DNA of 64,000 nt, from the NCBI RefSeq assembly GCF_029784135.1, contig NC_073746.1, forward strand, positions 159,577,108 to 159,641,107. Reading direction: 5' to 3'. This document shows, piece by piece, positions 1 to 11,089 of the stretch (the stretch's first letter is position 1; every line of letters begins with the position of its first letter). This stretch comes from Toxorhynchites rutilus septentrionalis. Lineage: Eukaryota > Arthropoda > Insecta > Diptera > Culicidae. The position numbers and the translations under genes were made by a program. The notes beneath the pieces were generated by a model. It was given only the letters and a program-made list of their open reading frames with translations. It was not told the origin of the DNA and made no database searches.

Positions 1-599
1 TTCACGGCGGAAATACCGTCAAAATTACTACTCCACAAGGGTGTATGGTCTGGACGATATCCGAGCCATCCCATAGGATCGTTGAGTTATAATTATGGAT
101 CGTATTTTTAAATGATCAACGCAACAACATTTTGTTCGAAAAAATACCACAGCGGAGATCTTGTATTCCCAATTGAGATATTGTATTCCCAAATGGGGCC
201 AATATAAACCTACAATGTTTCGAGCCGACCAAAGTAGCTATTTGTGCTGTTGTAAATCTCGACACCTTATGGCCCCATCCGTTGGTCTTATGCTGACAAT
301 AATAGCTGGCTATGTTTCTCCTTTCTACTTCTTCCAAAACGTTTAATCCGACTCATGTGAAGTCTCCTAATTTACATAAATGTATGTCTGTGCGCGGCAT
401 CCCGCGTCGTTTGTCGCTGCTCGAGTGGCTGCTGCTGGACTGGAGTTCGTTAGAGTGCTTCAACCTGTTGCAATAATGTTACCCTGATAGAAAGAGAGCG
501 AGAAATCTCCGTAATGTGACGATTAGCGTTGATGATTTGTTTTCTTTTCGATCCCAGAGCAATACACTGTCGGGTCGATGAAGTGAAAAATGACACAAT
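1..599. other. AT-rich non-coding DNA, nothing recognised
   Basis: Short open frames occur on both strands but overlap each other and show no recognisable domain or codon bias. A moderately GC-rich patch near 390-450 has no coding signature I can support. It may be intron or intergenic DNA upstream of the host exons. Confidence 0.5.
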
Positions 600-601
600 T
601 A

Positions 602-650
602 AAGGGTGTGTCACATCAAATTGCATCACGGAAAAAACGCTGTAGAAATT
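602..650 (+). repeat. Left 49-bp terminal inverted repeat of the DD37E element
   Basis: Matches the reverse complement of 1858-1906 at all 49 positions and is preceded by TA. Confidence 0.95.
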
Positions 651-753
651 TAATTTTTAGGAATTATATCTTCAGCTTTCGCTTATAATCAGATAAGAGT
701 GTATAGATCACGTTGGCCATGCTTCACTGTCAATTTTTCGTAAATTTGGAAAA

Positions 754-1777
754 ATGTCGTCGAACGAAAAAGAGTGTCGTGAATTAAGCCTGTGCACTCA
801 TTTCGAGAATCCGGAGTTGTCACATCGGGACATCGGTAAGATGCTGGGAATCGTCCAATCCACGGTCAGCAGAGTACTAAAACGATACTTCGAGAACCTA
901 ACCATCGACCGGAAGGTGAAGAACGGCAAAAATGGATGCTCCGTCAGTGAAAAAGATCACAAGCTACGCGCTTAAGCAGTTTAGACGTGATCCGAGAAGT
1001 TCGGTCCGGGATGTCGCCAATAAGCTGAATTTGTCAAGTTCATTCGTCCAGCGGACCAAGCAGCCTGCGGGGAGGGCCTGCGTACATACAAGGTTCAGAA
1101 GGCTCCTAACCGCGACGAAAGGCAAAACATGGTGGGGAAGACGCGAGCCCGGAAACTGTACACCGAAATGCTGACGAAGCCGCATTGCCTGGTAATGGAC
1201 GACGAAACCTACGTCAAAGCGGACTTTCGTCAGCTGCCGGGCCTGTTGTTCTTCTCCGCAGGGGACAAATTCAGCGTTCCGGAGGAGATTCGCAAGCAGA
1301 AACTATCCAAGTTTGCGAAAAAGTACATGGTGTGGCAAGCGATCTGCTCTTGCGGAAAGCGGAGCGCCCCCTTCGTGATGACCGGCACGGTAAACGGACA
1401 GGTTTACCTTAAGGAGTGCCTACAGAAGCGCTTACTACCACTATTGAAGCAGCAAGAGGGCCCGACCATCTTCTGGCCGGATCTCGCTTCGTGCCACTAT
1501 TCAAAGGACGTGTTGGAGTGGTACGAAGCCAACGGGGTCACCTTCGTGCCAAAGGAAATGAACCCGCCCAACGCGCCGGAGCTTCGCCCAATAGAGAAAT
1601 ATTGGGCGATTATGAAGCAGACCCTCCGGAAGAACCCAAAAGTTGTCAAATCGGAGGCGGACTTCAAGAGAAAATGGATTTCTGTTAAAAAAAAAACTAC
1701 AACCTGACGTTGTACAGAACCTTATGGACGGGGTAAAGAGGAAGGTGCGAGTATACGGGCTTGGGCTCGAAGTATGA
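754..1777 (+). pseudogene. DD37E transposase, frameshifted
   Basis: Cut-and-paste transposase remnant. The N-terminal part (754 to about 930, beginning MSSNEKECRELSLCTHFENP) has a helix-turn-helix with GKMLGIVQSTVSRVLKRY, suited to binding the terminal repeats. The frame then shifts (+1 to +2) near 930-970, where a second HTH-like stretch DVANKLNLSSSFVQ follows. It shifts back near 1060-1130 and runs through the complete catalytic domain. A third shift lies in the ten-A run at 1687-1696: the current frame stops at 1707, while another frame continues conserved-looking sequence to a TGA at 1775-1777. An AATAAA motif follows. All three catalytic residues remain. I chose the ATG at 754 because the HTH begins shortly after it. 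It cannot encode one functional protein as it stands. Confidence 0.88.
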
Positions 1778-1857
1778 ATAAAAAGAAAATGCCAAAAGTT
1801 GTTTAATAGTTTTTATTTTACTGTCTAAAATTTTCAAAAGGATCGGTCTACTGGGCG

Positions 1858-1906
1858 AATTTCTACAGCGTTTTTTCCGTGATGCAATTTGATGTGACAC
1901 ACCCTT
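1858..1906 (-). repeat. Right 49-bp terminal inverted repeat of the DD37E element
   Basis: Exact inverted copy of 602-650, followed by TA at 1907-1908. Confidence 0.95.
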
Positions 1907-1908
1907 TA

Positions 1909-2463
1909 GTCAGTAGTTAGAGTAGGTTTACGTAGGACTTGAAGCTGTTCTTTTTTGATACACTCTTCTGTTAAGTATGTATTTTCTACTGTGTTTGGTA
2001 ACTGCAGGGAGACAATAATAATTCTGAGAAAATGTAAACTTTTTTATTTCTAAATTGAAATGAATGAAATGAATGTTTGTTAAATAACTTGTTAGAACGC
2101 TATTTTACCGCGGATCAACCAATCTTCGAAGTTTTTTGAAATCAAAATCTGTACGCACTATTGATTTTACTGTAGCCCTACTAATGGTCGGTTCTGGAAT
2201 GTTATCAATTCAGGTTGTTTAGAAAGTATCCCCTTTTCAGTTGTGGAAAAAATGTGACTTATATTGTCTTATCTTTTTAGATTTTTGAGTAATCTTCTAT
2301 ATATACAGCCATTCTATGCCAAACCGATTCTTCTTCTGTAGGAGCAATGTACCATTAGTTTGATCTATTGTAGTTATGTCAAACCGATATACTGGTTCTC
2401 AGATTTTTGTGAGTAGTGGTAATTTTGTTCTTTATAGCAAAACATTATGCTATAAAGAATGGT
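1909..2463. other. AT-rich DNA with short repeated phrases
   Basis: No gene seen. The phrase ATG(C/T)CAAACCGAT occurs near 2315 and 2376, and CAAAACATTATGCTATA occurs twice just before the SINE (about 2440 and 2464). These suggest small old duplications rather than coding sequence. Confidence 0.45.
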
Positions 2464-2474
2464 CAAAACATTAT

Positions 2475-2758
2475 GCTATATGGTGCTCCCGTGGCCGAGT
2501 GGTTAGCGTCAAACCTAACATGCCGGGGGTTTGGGTTCGATTCCCGTTCTGGTCGGGGAAATTTTTCTTCAAAGAAATTACCTCTGACTTGCACTGTGGT
2601 CACGCGTATTCTAGAGCTTGCCACTCAGAATGCATTCAAGGCGTGTTATTTGGCATAGAAATCTCAACTAAGTACTAATGAAAATGACGCAAGTAATACT
2701 ACGTTGAGACGGCGGAGTTCCTCTAAGAACGTTAGTGCCATATAAGAAGAAGAAGAAG
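2475..2758 (+). mobile_element. tRNA-derived SINE, Feilai-like, full length
   Basis: A 284-bp retroposon. The head is tRNA-like, with a pol III A box around 2494-2510 (GTGGCCGAGTGGTTAGCGTC) and a B box GGTTCGATTCC near 2537. The body is unrelated to tRNA and the tail is (GAA)n at about 2744-2758. An 11-bp direct repeat CAAAACATTAT flanks it (2464-2474 and 2759-2769) as a target-site duplication. It resembles the Feilai family of Aedes SINEs. Three other copies lie in this window (4575-4727, 14203-14442, 17625-17894). It is a retroposed sequence, not a working tRNA gene. Confidence 0.9.
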
Positions 2759-2772
2759 CAAAACATTATACA

Positions 2773-2935
2773 CCAAGGTTTTTTTACGTGGTTTTTTTTG
2801 CGCGGTTTTTTATGAACTTTTTTCACGCGGATTTTCCAATTAACGCGGATTTTCGAATTAACGCGGTTTTTTTACGCGGATTTTCCAATTAACGCGGTTT
2901 TTTACTAGATATCCCCCGCGTAAATAAAAACCTGG
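2773..2935. mobile_element. Small MITE with internal ACGCGG repeats
   Basis: Begins CCAAGGTTTTTTTACG and ends with the near inverse (TAAATAAAAACCTGG), giving roughly 20-bp imperfect terminal inverted repeats. The interior repeats TTTTCCAATTAACGCGG and variants several times (about 2829-2905). No coding potential. It lies only 3 bp beyond the SINE target duplication. Confidence 0.55.
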
Positions 2936-2977
2936 GTTGTACCCGTATTTTTATATTTACATTAGGGTGATCGTTTC

Positions 2978-3895
2978 CATTTTAGGGTGGTCCGAGAAAT
3001 CAACTTTTTCCCCCTTCTTTTCCAAAACTGACTTTTTCCAAAAATTCATAACTTGTGAACTACTGAACCGATTTTGATGGTCGACATATCAAATTAAAGA
3101 TAATTAGCTAGTCTGTCTTGGAAAAATGTTACACTTGCAAAAAATTTAGGTTTTCATTTTGTCATTATAGATTGTATTTGTTTTTTATAGTTTTCATGGT
3201 CTCGGTGCCAAGAGCGCTATATTTTTTCTTGAAAGCTGAAAGTGTTTTTTACATAGCATATCTGAAAATCATAGAAGCGTGTTTTTTTTTGTTCTCGAGT
3301 TATGATATTTCAAAATTCACCGATGGTCCGTAAAATCAAATTTTACCCCTTTTTTCCATCACAACAATTCGTAACTTTTGAACTGCTGGACCGATTGAGA
3401 TGATCGACATATCAAATTAAATATAATGAGCTATTCTTGTTTAGAAAAATATTACACTTGTCGGAAAAAATAGTTTTTTTTTTAATTATTGGTTGTAATT
3501 GTTTTTCATAGTTTACATGGTTTCGGGACCAAGGGCACCATATTTTTTATATTTTTTCTTGAAAACTGAGGTTTTTTAACATAAAATATCCAAATTTCAG
3601 AGAGATGTCTCTTTTCGTTTATGAGTTATGATTTTTCAAAGTTAACAAGTTTTTAGTTTTCGTTCAATATTCCTATGTGACTATACTATATTTATGAAAA
3701 TAGAATTCAAATTTTACGCAAGTGTGGTATTTTTTCAAAGCCTCATTGGCCTCAGGCCAAATTGATATATTGATCATCTGAATCGGTTCAGTAGTTCAAA
3801 AGTTATGAATTTTTGAAAAAGTCATTTTTGAAAAAAGGGAAAAAATGATTTTTTGTACCATCGGTTAACTTTGAAAAATCATAAATCATAATGGC
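2978..3895. repeat. Tandem ~335-bp repeat units with an inverted partial unit
   Basis: The unit starting near 2985 (GGTGGTCCGAGAAATCAA) recurs near 3322 (ATGGTCCGTAAAATCAAA). It carries the same order of sub-motifs: CGACATATCAAATTAAA, a TTACACTTG stretch, then a CATGGT(C/T)TCGG.(A/C)CCAAG(A/G)GC stretch. At 3760-3895 part of the unit is inverted (GAATCGGTTCAGTAGTTCAAAAG). Another inverted copy lies at 20450-20680. No open frame or transposase is visible. Confidence 0.65.
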
Positions 3896-4574
3896 TGTGA
3901 TCGAGCTTCTCTGAAACGGCTCGACCAATTTTCATGAAATCATGTGTAAAAAAATTGTGAGAATAGGTCGAAAACTATATATCATACCGCTAGGATACCG
4001 ATTACCGGATGTTTAATACCGATTAGTGCAGAAAAAAAAACAATTTTTGTGAATAAATTTTGTTTTGCATGTTTTTAAAATTTAGCTTCCAAACATACAT
4101 ATAATCACAAATTTTCACTGTCCCCTATTTTTTCATTGAACTTTTACTATTTTTTATAAACAATATTCAACTTATATATTTATCCGCCGATCGTTTTTTG
4201 AACAAAACAAATTTGCTTACATTATTAAATGACAAATGGCGCAATGTCCGCTACATTTAACTTTCGTCCACACATACGCGAGTAACCTAAGACCTGGCGC
4301 ACCACCGACGAGTTGGAAGCCTTATTGAATGAAACAAAAAAAAATATTGAAAATCATTAAATCACACATGCTCCGATTGTAAAAAAATAATCACACCGAT
4401 GTCAGTCCTGATTAAACATCAACTGGAAATCAGGTGTGTAAATCCAATGCACATGTTTTTGAAGACGTTGGTAGAATCATGGAAGCGACCGCACAGCGAC
4501 GCGAGAAATTGTGATTCGAAAATGAAACAATAATCTGGAGATCACAGTCGACACACACCGTTCATGAAAAAAAC
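3896..4574. other. AT-rich DNA, no gene recognised
   Basis: Low-complexity A/T sequence with no domain-bearing frame. A GC-richer patch near 4250-4320 has no recognisable family. Confidence 0.45.
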
Positions 4575-4727
4575 TCTCCATTGAAGACACTAACGTTCCT
4601 GATATTCGCCGTTTCAACGTATTACTACTTGCGTCATTTTCATTGCGATTGTTATGCCAAGCAACACGCCTTGAAAAATTCTGAGTGAAAAGCTCTACAA
4701 TAAGTGCGACCAAAGTGCACATGATGA
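4575..4727 (-). mobile_element. Truncated Feilai-like SINE fragment
   Basis: Diverged antisense match to the body of the SINE at 2475-2758. It shares the CACTAACGTTCCTGA, TACTTGCGTCATTTTCATT and ACACGCCTTGAA blocks. The tRNA-like head is missing. Confidence 0.6.
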
Positions 4728-5113
4728 AACTATTAACTATGAATAACGGAAATCCACCGTACCTTATGATTTTATTAGTCTCATCAATGCCCTAGTTCAA
4801 AGGAAAGGGTGTGATAACTTCTAACTGCTACTTGCCTAATAATTTTTTAGCTTTTAGTACATTTTCTGTATCATTATTATGTTTTATCAAAATAAAACCG
4901 TTTAATATAAAAAGTTGTTTTCCTTTTTTATTTTCTAGTTTTTAGTACATTATCTGTTTTATTAGTACATTTCTCTACAATAAAAGCATTCCACAATTTT
5001 TAAAAATGTTTCATTTTTGTCTATTTTTTTTCGGAATGTTTTCATGATGTACTGTATTTTATTAGACAAATAATTTCAATTGATACATTTGATATATCAA
5101 ATAATTTCTTTTT
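4728..5113. other. AT-rich DNA, no gene recognised
   Basis: Repeated TTTTAGTACATTTTCTG-like phrases near 4852 and 4936 suggest a short local duplication. Nothing coding is seen. Confidence 0.4.
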
Positions 5114-5298
5114 GCATTTTTCATGAATAACGATGTCCTACTGGTCAAGCCCTTTCATTTGATACCCATCTTGAAACGGGATTCGGAAAAAAATATATAT
5201 CGTCATTTTGTTGTGGCGGCCATTGTGGATTTGCATTCCTCATGTATAATTGTGTTCTACTAGACAATCCATTTCATCTGATACCTATATGGGGTTTT
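5114..5298 (+). repeat. ~120-bp tandem repeat, left part (interrupted)
   Basis: Units begin GCATT(T/C)(T/C)TCATG at 5114 and 5233 and carry CTACTAG.CAA..C.TTTCAT and GGCGGCCATT blocks. The second unit is cut at 5298 by the retrotransposon and resumes at 11451. Similar tandem units are common in mosquito non-coding DNA. Confidence 0.8.
5286..5298 (+). repeat. Target-site duplication, left copy
   Basis: TATATGGGGTTTT, identical to 11438-11450. It marks the insertion point of the retrotransposon inside the ~120-bp repeat. Confidence 0.85.
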
Positions 5299-5823
5299 TT
5301 TTTTTTTTTCATTCGCTATCCAACTCTTGACGAGTAAAGTTCAGTGTCGGTATTGTGCGTTGCCACTTTTGCTATTGTGCTATTGGTACGAGTGAATCGT
5401 GTACGAGTGAAGGTCATTGCTGTCCGCTTTCGACCTGACCTTTTGTGAAGTGGAACGAAGGAACAAAGGAAGCAGCGCTCTTGCAGCGAGCCGGATTGCG
5501 GCTGTTGAACTGATTCGGCATAACGGGATCGCCATCGCGTGACTGTCGCAAACGGGATTTATCATCACGTGGCTGCGTAAGCTATTCTTGCGCTATTGTG
5601 TTGTCTCCGTAGCGCGTAGCCTCTGTCTCTCCCTGATTAGGGCAGTAGAGCGCATTATTGGAACAACTTATATATTAAGGTACACATATTTATTATTAAT
5701 ATTATTATTCAATTCATTTGTTCATTGTTTGATATTATTATCATAATTTTTTTTTTGCTATTTTTTTTAAGATTATTGTTAAAATCAAAAATAATTTAGA
5801 AATAAGACAGAAATTTTTGTAAA

Positions 5824-7428
5824 ATGGAGAATAGTGGAGGATCTCCAGAGATGGAGATCTCCGATAATGAATCTCATACAAGATCTGGGAAAAAACATAA
5901 ACGAGTCCCTCATAAGGAAGATAATTCTTCTGGGGACGAATCCGCTCATCCTACCAAGCCCCCCTCTAAGAAAATTGCAAGCCTCCCTTCTCAACCCACT
6001 GTTACTTCCACTCCCCCTCTCCCATCATCGATTTCGCTTCCCCCTTCTGATGCTTCCGATCCAACCCAATCCTCGTCCTCGTCCTCATCCTCATCCTCGT
6101 CCTCGTCCTCGTCCTCGTCTTCCCCCTCTGTTGTCTCCGCTCCACGTGTCAGAGTTTATCCAGAAGATGCACCTGGAACTGGCCCTTGGGTTGTTTTCCT
6201 CCGGCCAAAACCGAAATGAAAAAACCTTAACGTGATTCAGATCATGAAAGATCTGGCCAGATACACTTCTGTATCTGAAATTCGCAGGGTTAGACCGAAC
6301 AAATTGCGAGTTGTCGTGAATGAACGGAAACACGCAAACGAGATTGTTGCTGATCAACATTTCACTCTCGAATATCGAACATTTATACCCTCCCATAACG
6401 TAGAAATTGAGGGGGTGATAACTGAAACGGGTCTGACGAGCGAACAAATAAAAGCAGAAGGAAAAGGCAAGTTCAAGAAGCTCCCCTCAATGGAATTGAA
6501 AATCTTGGACTGTCGCCAACTCGGGAAACTTTCCCATGATGGGGACCAAACTAAATTTACGCCGTCCGACTCGTTTCGAGTCACCTTTGCTGGTGCCGCC
6601 CTCCCTGACTACGTTATGGTGGACAAATTGAGACTACCTGTGCGACTCTTCGTGCCAAAGCCCATGACTTGCAACAAATGCAAGTCAGTTGGTCACACTT
6701 CGGATTATTGTGCCAACAAGGAGCGCTGTGCCACTTGCGGAGAGCAACATGAGGGGAAATCCTGCAGTGCGACTGAGCATAAATGTCCATATTGCGGGGG
6801 ATCCCCACACGAGCTCTCAGTTTGTGAAAATTACAAGAGTCGCTGGGAGAAACAGAAGCGCTCTTTGAAGGAACGCTCGAAACGCACTTTTGCGGATATT
6901 TTAAAGGGCGCTTCTCCACTGGCCCAACAACAACAACCAATCAACACACAAAATGTCTTCGCCACGTTGCCCGTTGACGAAATAGAAGCGGACACAGCTA
7001 ACGGGGGCACACCGTTCATTTTCCAAGGGAATCCCCGGCGCAAAAATGTGACCACTCCCAAAGTTCAAGGACAAGTCCCTCCGGTGATACCCCCTGTTAG
7101 CATGCCTAAAAAATCGAGTGCAGCGGACAAGCAAAATCAGGTTCCTCCTGGTTTCCGTGGGAATAATTCACCTTCGAATGGCCCAGCACTCGAAGGGACA
7201 TCAAAAACCCCAACTGTCCCTATTTTTCCGTCCAGTTCAGCTTCCCAATCGGGATTTATAAAGTTGTCTGATCTTTTGGACCAAATCTTCAAGTGTTTTA
7301 ATGTTTCCGACTCCATCAGAACCCTTGTCATCTCAATGCTTCCAGTATTAAAGACAATTTTGCAACAATTGATGCAAACATGGCCCCTCCTTGCAATGAT
7401 TATCTCTCTTGATGTCTTATTCAAATAG
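5824..7428 (+). pseudogene. ORF1 nucleic-acid-binding (gag-like) protein with in-frame stop
   Basis: The structural protein of the retrotransposon would bind element RNA. The frame is continuous for 534 codons except a TGA at 6217-6219, after PWVVFFRPKPK-like sequence (here PWVVFLRPKPK). The same frame resumes at once, so a single nonsense change is the simplest explanation. The N-terminus is Ser/Pro-rich, with a run of about 20 serines encoded by (TCN)n at 6070-6122. Near residues 281-335 there are three CCHC-like zinc knuckles: CNKCKSVGHTSDYC, CATCGEQHEGKSC and CPYCGGSPHELSVC. The C-terminus is Gln/Pro-rich. The ATG at 5824 follows an A-rich context and precedes the conserved part. Confidence 0.88.
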
Positions 7429-10400
7429 AGAGGTCGGAGATATCACTGTTTTACAGTGGAATTGTCGTAGTCTTATCCCTAAATTGGATACATTCAAAAT
7501 TTTAATTCATAACTACAATTGTGATGTTTTTGCTCTGTCCGAAACTTGGCTTTCTTCGCGAGATGATATCTCTTTCCACGATTTTAATATTATACGCTTG
7601 GACCGTGATGATAGATACGGAGGGGTGCTTTTGGGGATCAATAAGTGCCACTCATTTTTTAGAATTGACCTTCCACCTATTGGAGGGATCGAAGCTGTTG
7701 CTTGTCATGCAAACATCAGAGGCAAAGACCTCTGTATTGTCAGCTTGTATTGGCCTCCGAGAGCTGCGGTTAGCCGCAAACAACTTGATGACATGTGCTC
7801 ACTCCTTCCTGAGCCACGATTGATCTTGGGAGACTTCAACTCTCACGGAACTGCCTGGGGGGAACAGTACGACGACAATCATTCATTGTTGATATATGAC
7901 CTTTGTAACAGCTTCAATATGACCGTTTTGAACACTGGGGAAACAACACGTGTACCTAAACCTCCTGCTAACCTGCTTGACCTCTCGCTTTGCTCGAATT
8001 CACTATCGTTAGATTGCAAGTGGAATGTAATCCAGGACCCCAACGGTAGTGATCACTTGCCAATCAAAATTTCCATCACCATTGGGTCGAATTCTTCTGA
8101 ATCTATAAACATGGCATATGACCTCACAAGACACATTGACTGGAAAAAATATGCGGACGCGATTGCTCTAGCCATCAATTCCAGAGATGGTTTACCTCCA
8201 TTGGAGGAGTATAACTTCCTTTCTCGTTTGATCTATGACAGCGCGGTTCGCGCTCAAACGAAACCCATCCCAGGTTCCACCATTTCCCGAAGGCGTCCCA
8301 ATCTATGGTGGGATAGCCAATGTTCCAAGCTTTATGTAGAAAAATCGAATGCATTTAAAGCTTTTCGGAAACGTGGAACCCCTGAAAATTTTCAAACGTA
8401 TTTAGCCCTTGAAGATCAATTTAAAAACTTAATCAAAGGGAAAAAACGTGCTTATTGGCGAAATTTCGTGGGAGGTTTGTCACGAGAAACGTCAATGAAA
8501 AAATTATGGAAAGTGGCTCGAAACATGAGAAATCGCTCTTCAACGAATGAAAGCGAAGAATATTCACATCGATGGATTTTTAATTTTGCACGGAAGGTTT
8601 GTCCTGATTCCGCTCCTGTGCAAAAAATTGTTCGAGATATACCACAAGATAGGTGCGATCTTGATTCCGAGTTTTCGATGGTAGAATTCTCTCTTGCTCT
8701 GCTCTCATGTAACAATTCTGCTCCGGGATCGGATAGAATTAAGTTCAACTTGCTGAAAAACCTCCCTGATGTGGCGAAACATCGCTTGTTGAATTTATTC
8801 AATCGGTTTCTGGAGAATAATATTGTTCCAGATGATTGGAGACAAGTACGAGTTATAGCTATTCAAAAACCCGGAAAACCCGCGTCCGACTTCAATTCGT
8901 ACCGCCCAATAGCAATGCTGTCTTGTATACGGAAATTGTTGGAGAAAATGATCTTGTTTCGCCTTGATCGATGGGTTGAAACGAATGGCCTACTCTCAGA
9001 TACACAATATGGGTTCCGCAGGGGCAAGGGGACGAATGATTGTCTTGCGTTGCTTTCTTCAGAAATTCAAATGGCTTACGCCGAAAAAAAACAAATGGCT
9101 TCAGTATTCTTGCACATAAAGGGGGCCTTCGATTCTGTTTCAATAGAGGTTTTGTCGGACAAATTACACTCTCGGGGTCTGCCGCCTCTATTGAATAATA
9201 TGTTATATAACTTGCTTTGTGAGAAACATTTGAACTTTTCTCACGGAGATTCGGCAGTAAGTCGGGTCTCTTACATGGGCCTCCCCCAGGGCTCATGTTT
9301 AAGCCCCCTTTTGTACAACTTCTATGTAAGCGACATCGACAATTGCCTTACACAAAATTGCAGCCTAAGACAACTTGCAGATGATGGAGTGGTGTCTGTC
9401 GTAGGATCAAACGAATCCGACCTGCAAGGACCCTTACAAGATACTTTGAACAATTTTTCAGCCTGGGCCATTGGTCTAGGGATCGAATTCTCCACGGAGA
9501 AAACAGAGATGATGGTTTTTTCTAGGAAGCATAGACCAGCAAAACCAAAGCTTCAACTTTTGGGTAAACCGATCACTCATGCTATGTCATTAAAGTATCT
9601 TGGGGTCTGGTTCGACTCCAAATGTACTTGGGGGGCCCATTTTAGGTATCTGAGTAAAAAATGCCAACAAAGAATAAACTTTCTCCGTACAATTACCGGC
9701 ACCTGGTGGGGAGCCCACCCAGAAGATCTTATAATGTTGTATCGAACAACTATTCTCTCAGTGATGGAGTATGGCAGTTTCTGTTTTCAATCAGCTGCCA
9801 AAACACACCTCATTAAACTCGAGCGAATTCAGTATCTTTGTCTCCGTATTGCGTTGGGATGTATGCCCTCAACGCATACCATGAGTCTCGAGGTTTTGGC
9901 AGGCCTACTCCCACTAAAAGATCGCTTCAATTTATTATCTCTTCGGTTCCTCATCCGGTGTAAGGTTATGAACCCATTGGTGATCGGAAATTTTGAGCAG
10001 CTGATCGAGCTAAATTTTCACTCCGGATTCATGAGTTCATATCATGAATTCATCTCCATGCAGGTTGATCCTTCTTCGTATATTCCCAACCGTGTTTGTT
10101 TCCCTGACTACATCAATTCCTCTGTGCATTTTGATCTGTCCATGAAGCAAGATATCCATGGATATTCAGATTACCAACGATCGAGGATCGCTCCAACGAT
10201 CTTCGATGAAAAGTATGGGGGTATCAATTGTGATAATATGTACTTTACTGATGGGTCCACTATAAACGAGTCCACAGGATTTGGAGTGTTCAACGAATTT
10301 TTTAGCACCTCACACAGTCTTCAGAATCCTTGCTCAGTGTATATTGCTGAATTGGCAGCAATTCATTGGGCGCTGGACAGCGTCGCCTCACGACCTGTTG

Positions 10401-11089
10401 AACACTATTACATTGTAACGGATAGTCTTAGCTCTGTCGAAGCTATCCGTTCAGTGAGGCCGGAAAAGCACTCGCCGTACTTCCTTGAGAGAATACGAGA
10501 AATTTTGAGTGCTTTATCCAGACGCTGTTATGTCATTACCTTTATCTGGGTCCCTTCACATTGCTCCATTCCGGGTAATGAGAGGGCTGACTCATTAGCA
10601 AAGGTAGGTGCAATTGAAGGCGATATTTATCAGCGTCAAATCGCCTTCAATGAATTTTATTCTTTAGTCCGCAAAAATACCATCGCTAACTGGCAACGCA
10701 AGTGGAATGAAGATGAATTGGGCCGGTGGTTTCACTCGATTATCCCTAAGGTTAGCCTCAAACCGTGGTTCAAAAGTCTGGACTTGAATCGGGACTTTAT
10801 TCGCACCTTCTCCCGACTCATGTCCAATCACTGTTCGTTAGATGCACTACTCTTCCGTTTCAATCTTGCCAGCAGCAATCTCTGCGTTTGTGGCCAAGGT
10901 TATCACGACATCGAGCACATTGTTTGGTCGTGCGAGGTGTATCTGGTCGCCAGATCGAATTTAAAAAACTCCCTTCGGGCCCGAGGAAGACAGCCCAATG
11001 TGCCGGTGAGAGATGTGTTGGCTCGGTTAGACCTTGATTACATGTCCCATATATATGTTTTCCTTAAAGCTATAGATCTTCGTGTGTGA
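7412..11089 (+). CDS. ORF2 endonuclease-reverse transcriptase-RNase H polyprotein
   Basis: An uninterrupted 1225-codon frame from the ATG at 7412, overlapping the end of ORF1. Domains in order: apurinic-type endonuclease (residues ~10-230; QWNCRS, SETWL, GDFNSH, GSDHLPI); reverse transcriptase (~470-760; SYRPIAMLSC, motif A region, GLPQGSCLSPLLYN, LADD); RNase H (~940-1070; FTDGS, AELAAIHW, VTDSLSS, NERADSLAK). A C-terminal Cys/His motif (CVCG...HDIEHIVWSC) follows near 1160. The protein would nick target DNA and copy the element RNA by target-primed reverse transcription. Motif A reads LHIKGAFD: His (CAC, 9113-9115) stands where LINE reverse transcriptases have the first catalytic Asp, so polymerase activity is probably lost although the frame is open. 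Confidence 0.92.
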   Translation: MSYSNREVGDITVLQWNCRSLIPKLDTFKILIHNYNCDVFALSETWLSSRDDISFHDFNIIRLDRDDRYGGVLLGINKCHSFFRIDLPPIGGIEAVACHANIRGKDLCIVSLYWPPRAAVSRKQLDDMCSLLPEPRLILGDFNSHGTAWGEQYDDNHSLLIYDLCNSFNMTVLNTGETTRVPKPPANLLDLSLCSNSLSLDCKWNVIQDPNGSDHLPIKISITIGSNSSESINMAYDLTRHIDWKKYADAIALAINSRDGLPPLEEYNFLSRLIYDSAVRAQTKPIPGSTISRRRPNLWWDSQCSKLYVEKSNAFKAFRKRGTPENFQTYLALEDQFKNLIKGKKRAYWRNFVGGLSRETSMKKLWKVARNMRNRSSTNESEEYSHRWIFNFARKVCPDSAPVQKIVRDIPQDRCDLDSEFSMVEFSLALLSCNNSAPGSDRIKFNLLKNLPDVAKHRLLNLFNRFLENNIVPDDWRQVRVIAIQKPGKPASDFNSYRPIAMLSCIRKLLEKMILFRLDRWVETNGLLSDTQYGFRRGKGTNDCLALLSSEIQMAYAEKKQMASVFLHIKGAFDSVSIEVLSDKLHSRGLPPLLNNMLYNLLCEKHLNFSHGDSAVSRVSYMGLPQGSCLSPLLYNFYVSDIDNCLTQNCSLRQLADDGVVSVVGSNESDLQGPLQDTLNNFSAWAIGLGIEFSTEKTEMMVFSRKHRPAKPKLQLLGKPITHAMSLKYLGVWFDSKCTWGAHFRYLSKKCQQRINFLRTITGTWWGAHPEDLIMLYRTTILSVMEYGSFCFQSAAKTHLIKLERIQYLCLRIALGCMPSTHTMSLEVLAGLLPLKDRFNLLSLRFLIRCKVMNPLVIGNFEQLIELNFHSGFMSSYHEFISMQVDPSSYIPNRVCFPDYINSSVHFDLSMKQDIHGYSDYQRSRIAPTIFDEKYGGINCDNMYFTDGSTINESTGFGVFNEFFSTSHSLQNPCSVYIAELAAIHWALDSVASRPVEHYYIVTDSLSSVEAIRSVRPEKHSPYFLERIREILSALSRRCYVITFIWVPSHCSIPGNERADSLAKVGAIEGDIYQRQIAFNEFYSLVRKNTIANWQRKWNEDELGRWFHSIIPKVSLKPWFKSLDLNRDFIRTFSRLMSNHCSLDALLFRFNLASSNLCVCGQGYHDIEHIVWSCEVYLVARSNLKNSLRARGRQPNVPVRDVLARLDLDYMSHIYVFLKAIDLRV

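Larger units (their letters stand above)
602..1906 (+). mobile_element. Tc1/mariner-superfamily transposon, DD37E type
   Basis: A 1305-bp element bounded by TA dinucleotides (600-601 and 1907-1908), the target duplication of this superfamily. The ends are perfect 49-bp inverted repeats (602-650 and 1858-1906) starting AAGGGTGTGTCACATCAAAT. Inside lies a broken transposase on the + strand. The catalytic residues are Asp in MDDETY (1201-1203), Asp in FWPDLASCHY (1480-1482) and Glu in RPIEKYW (1594-1596). The last two are separated by 37 residues, the DD37E signature known from mosquito ITmD37E elements. The perfect ends with a broken coding region suggest a copy mobilised by a transposase made elsewhere, or a young copy that died after insertion. 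Confidence 0.93.

Noticed and set aside
2484..2556. Apparent tRNA gene with A and B boxes
   Set aside because: It is the head of a SINE with a non-tRNA body, (GAA)n tail and target duplication; the same head recurs at 14440 and 17890 (minus strand).
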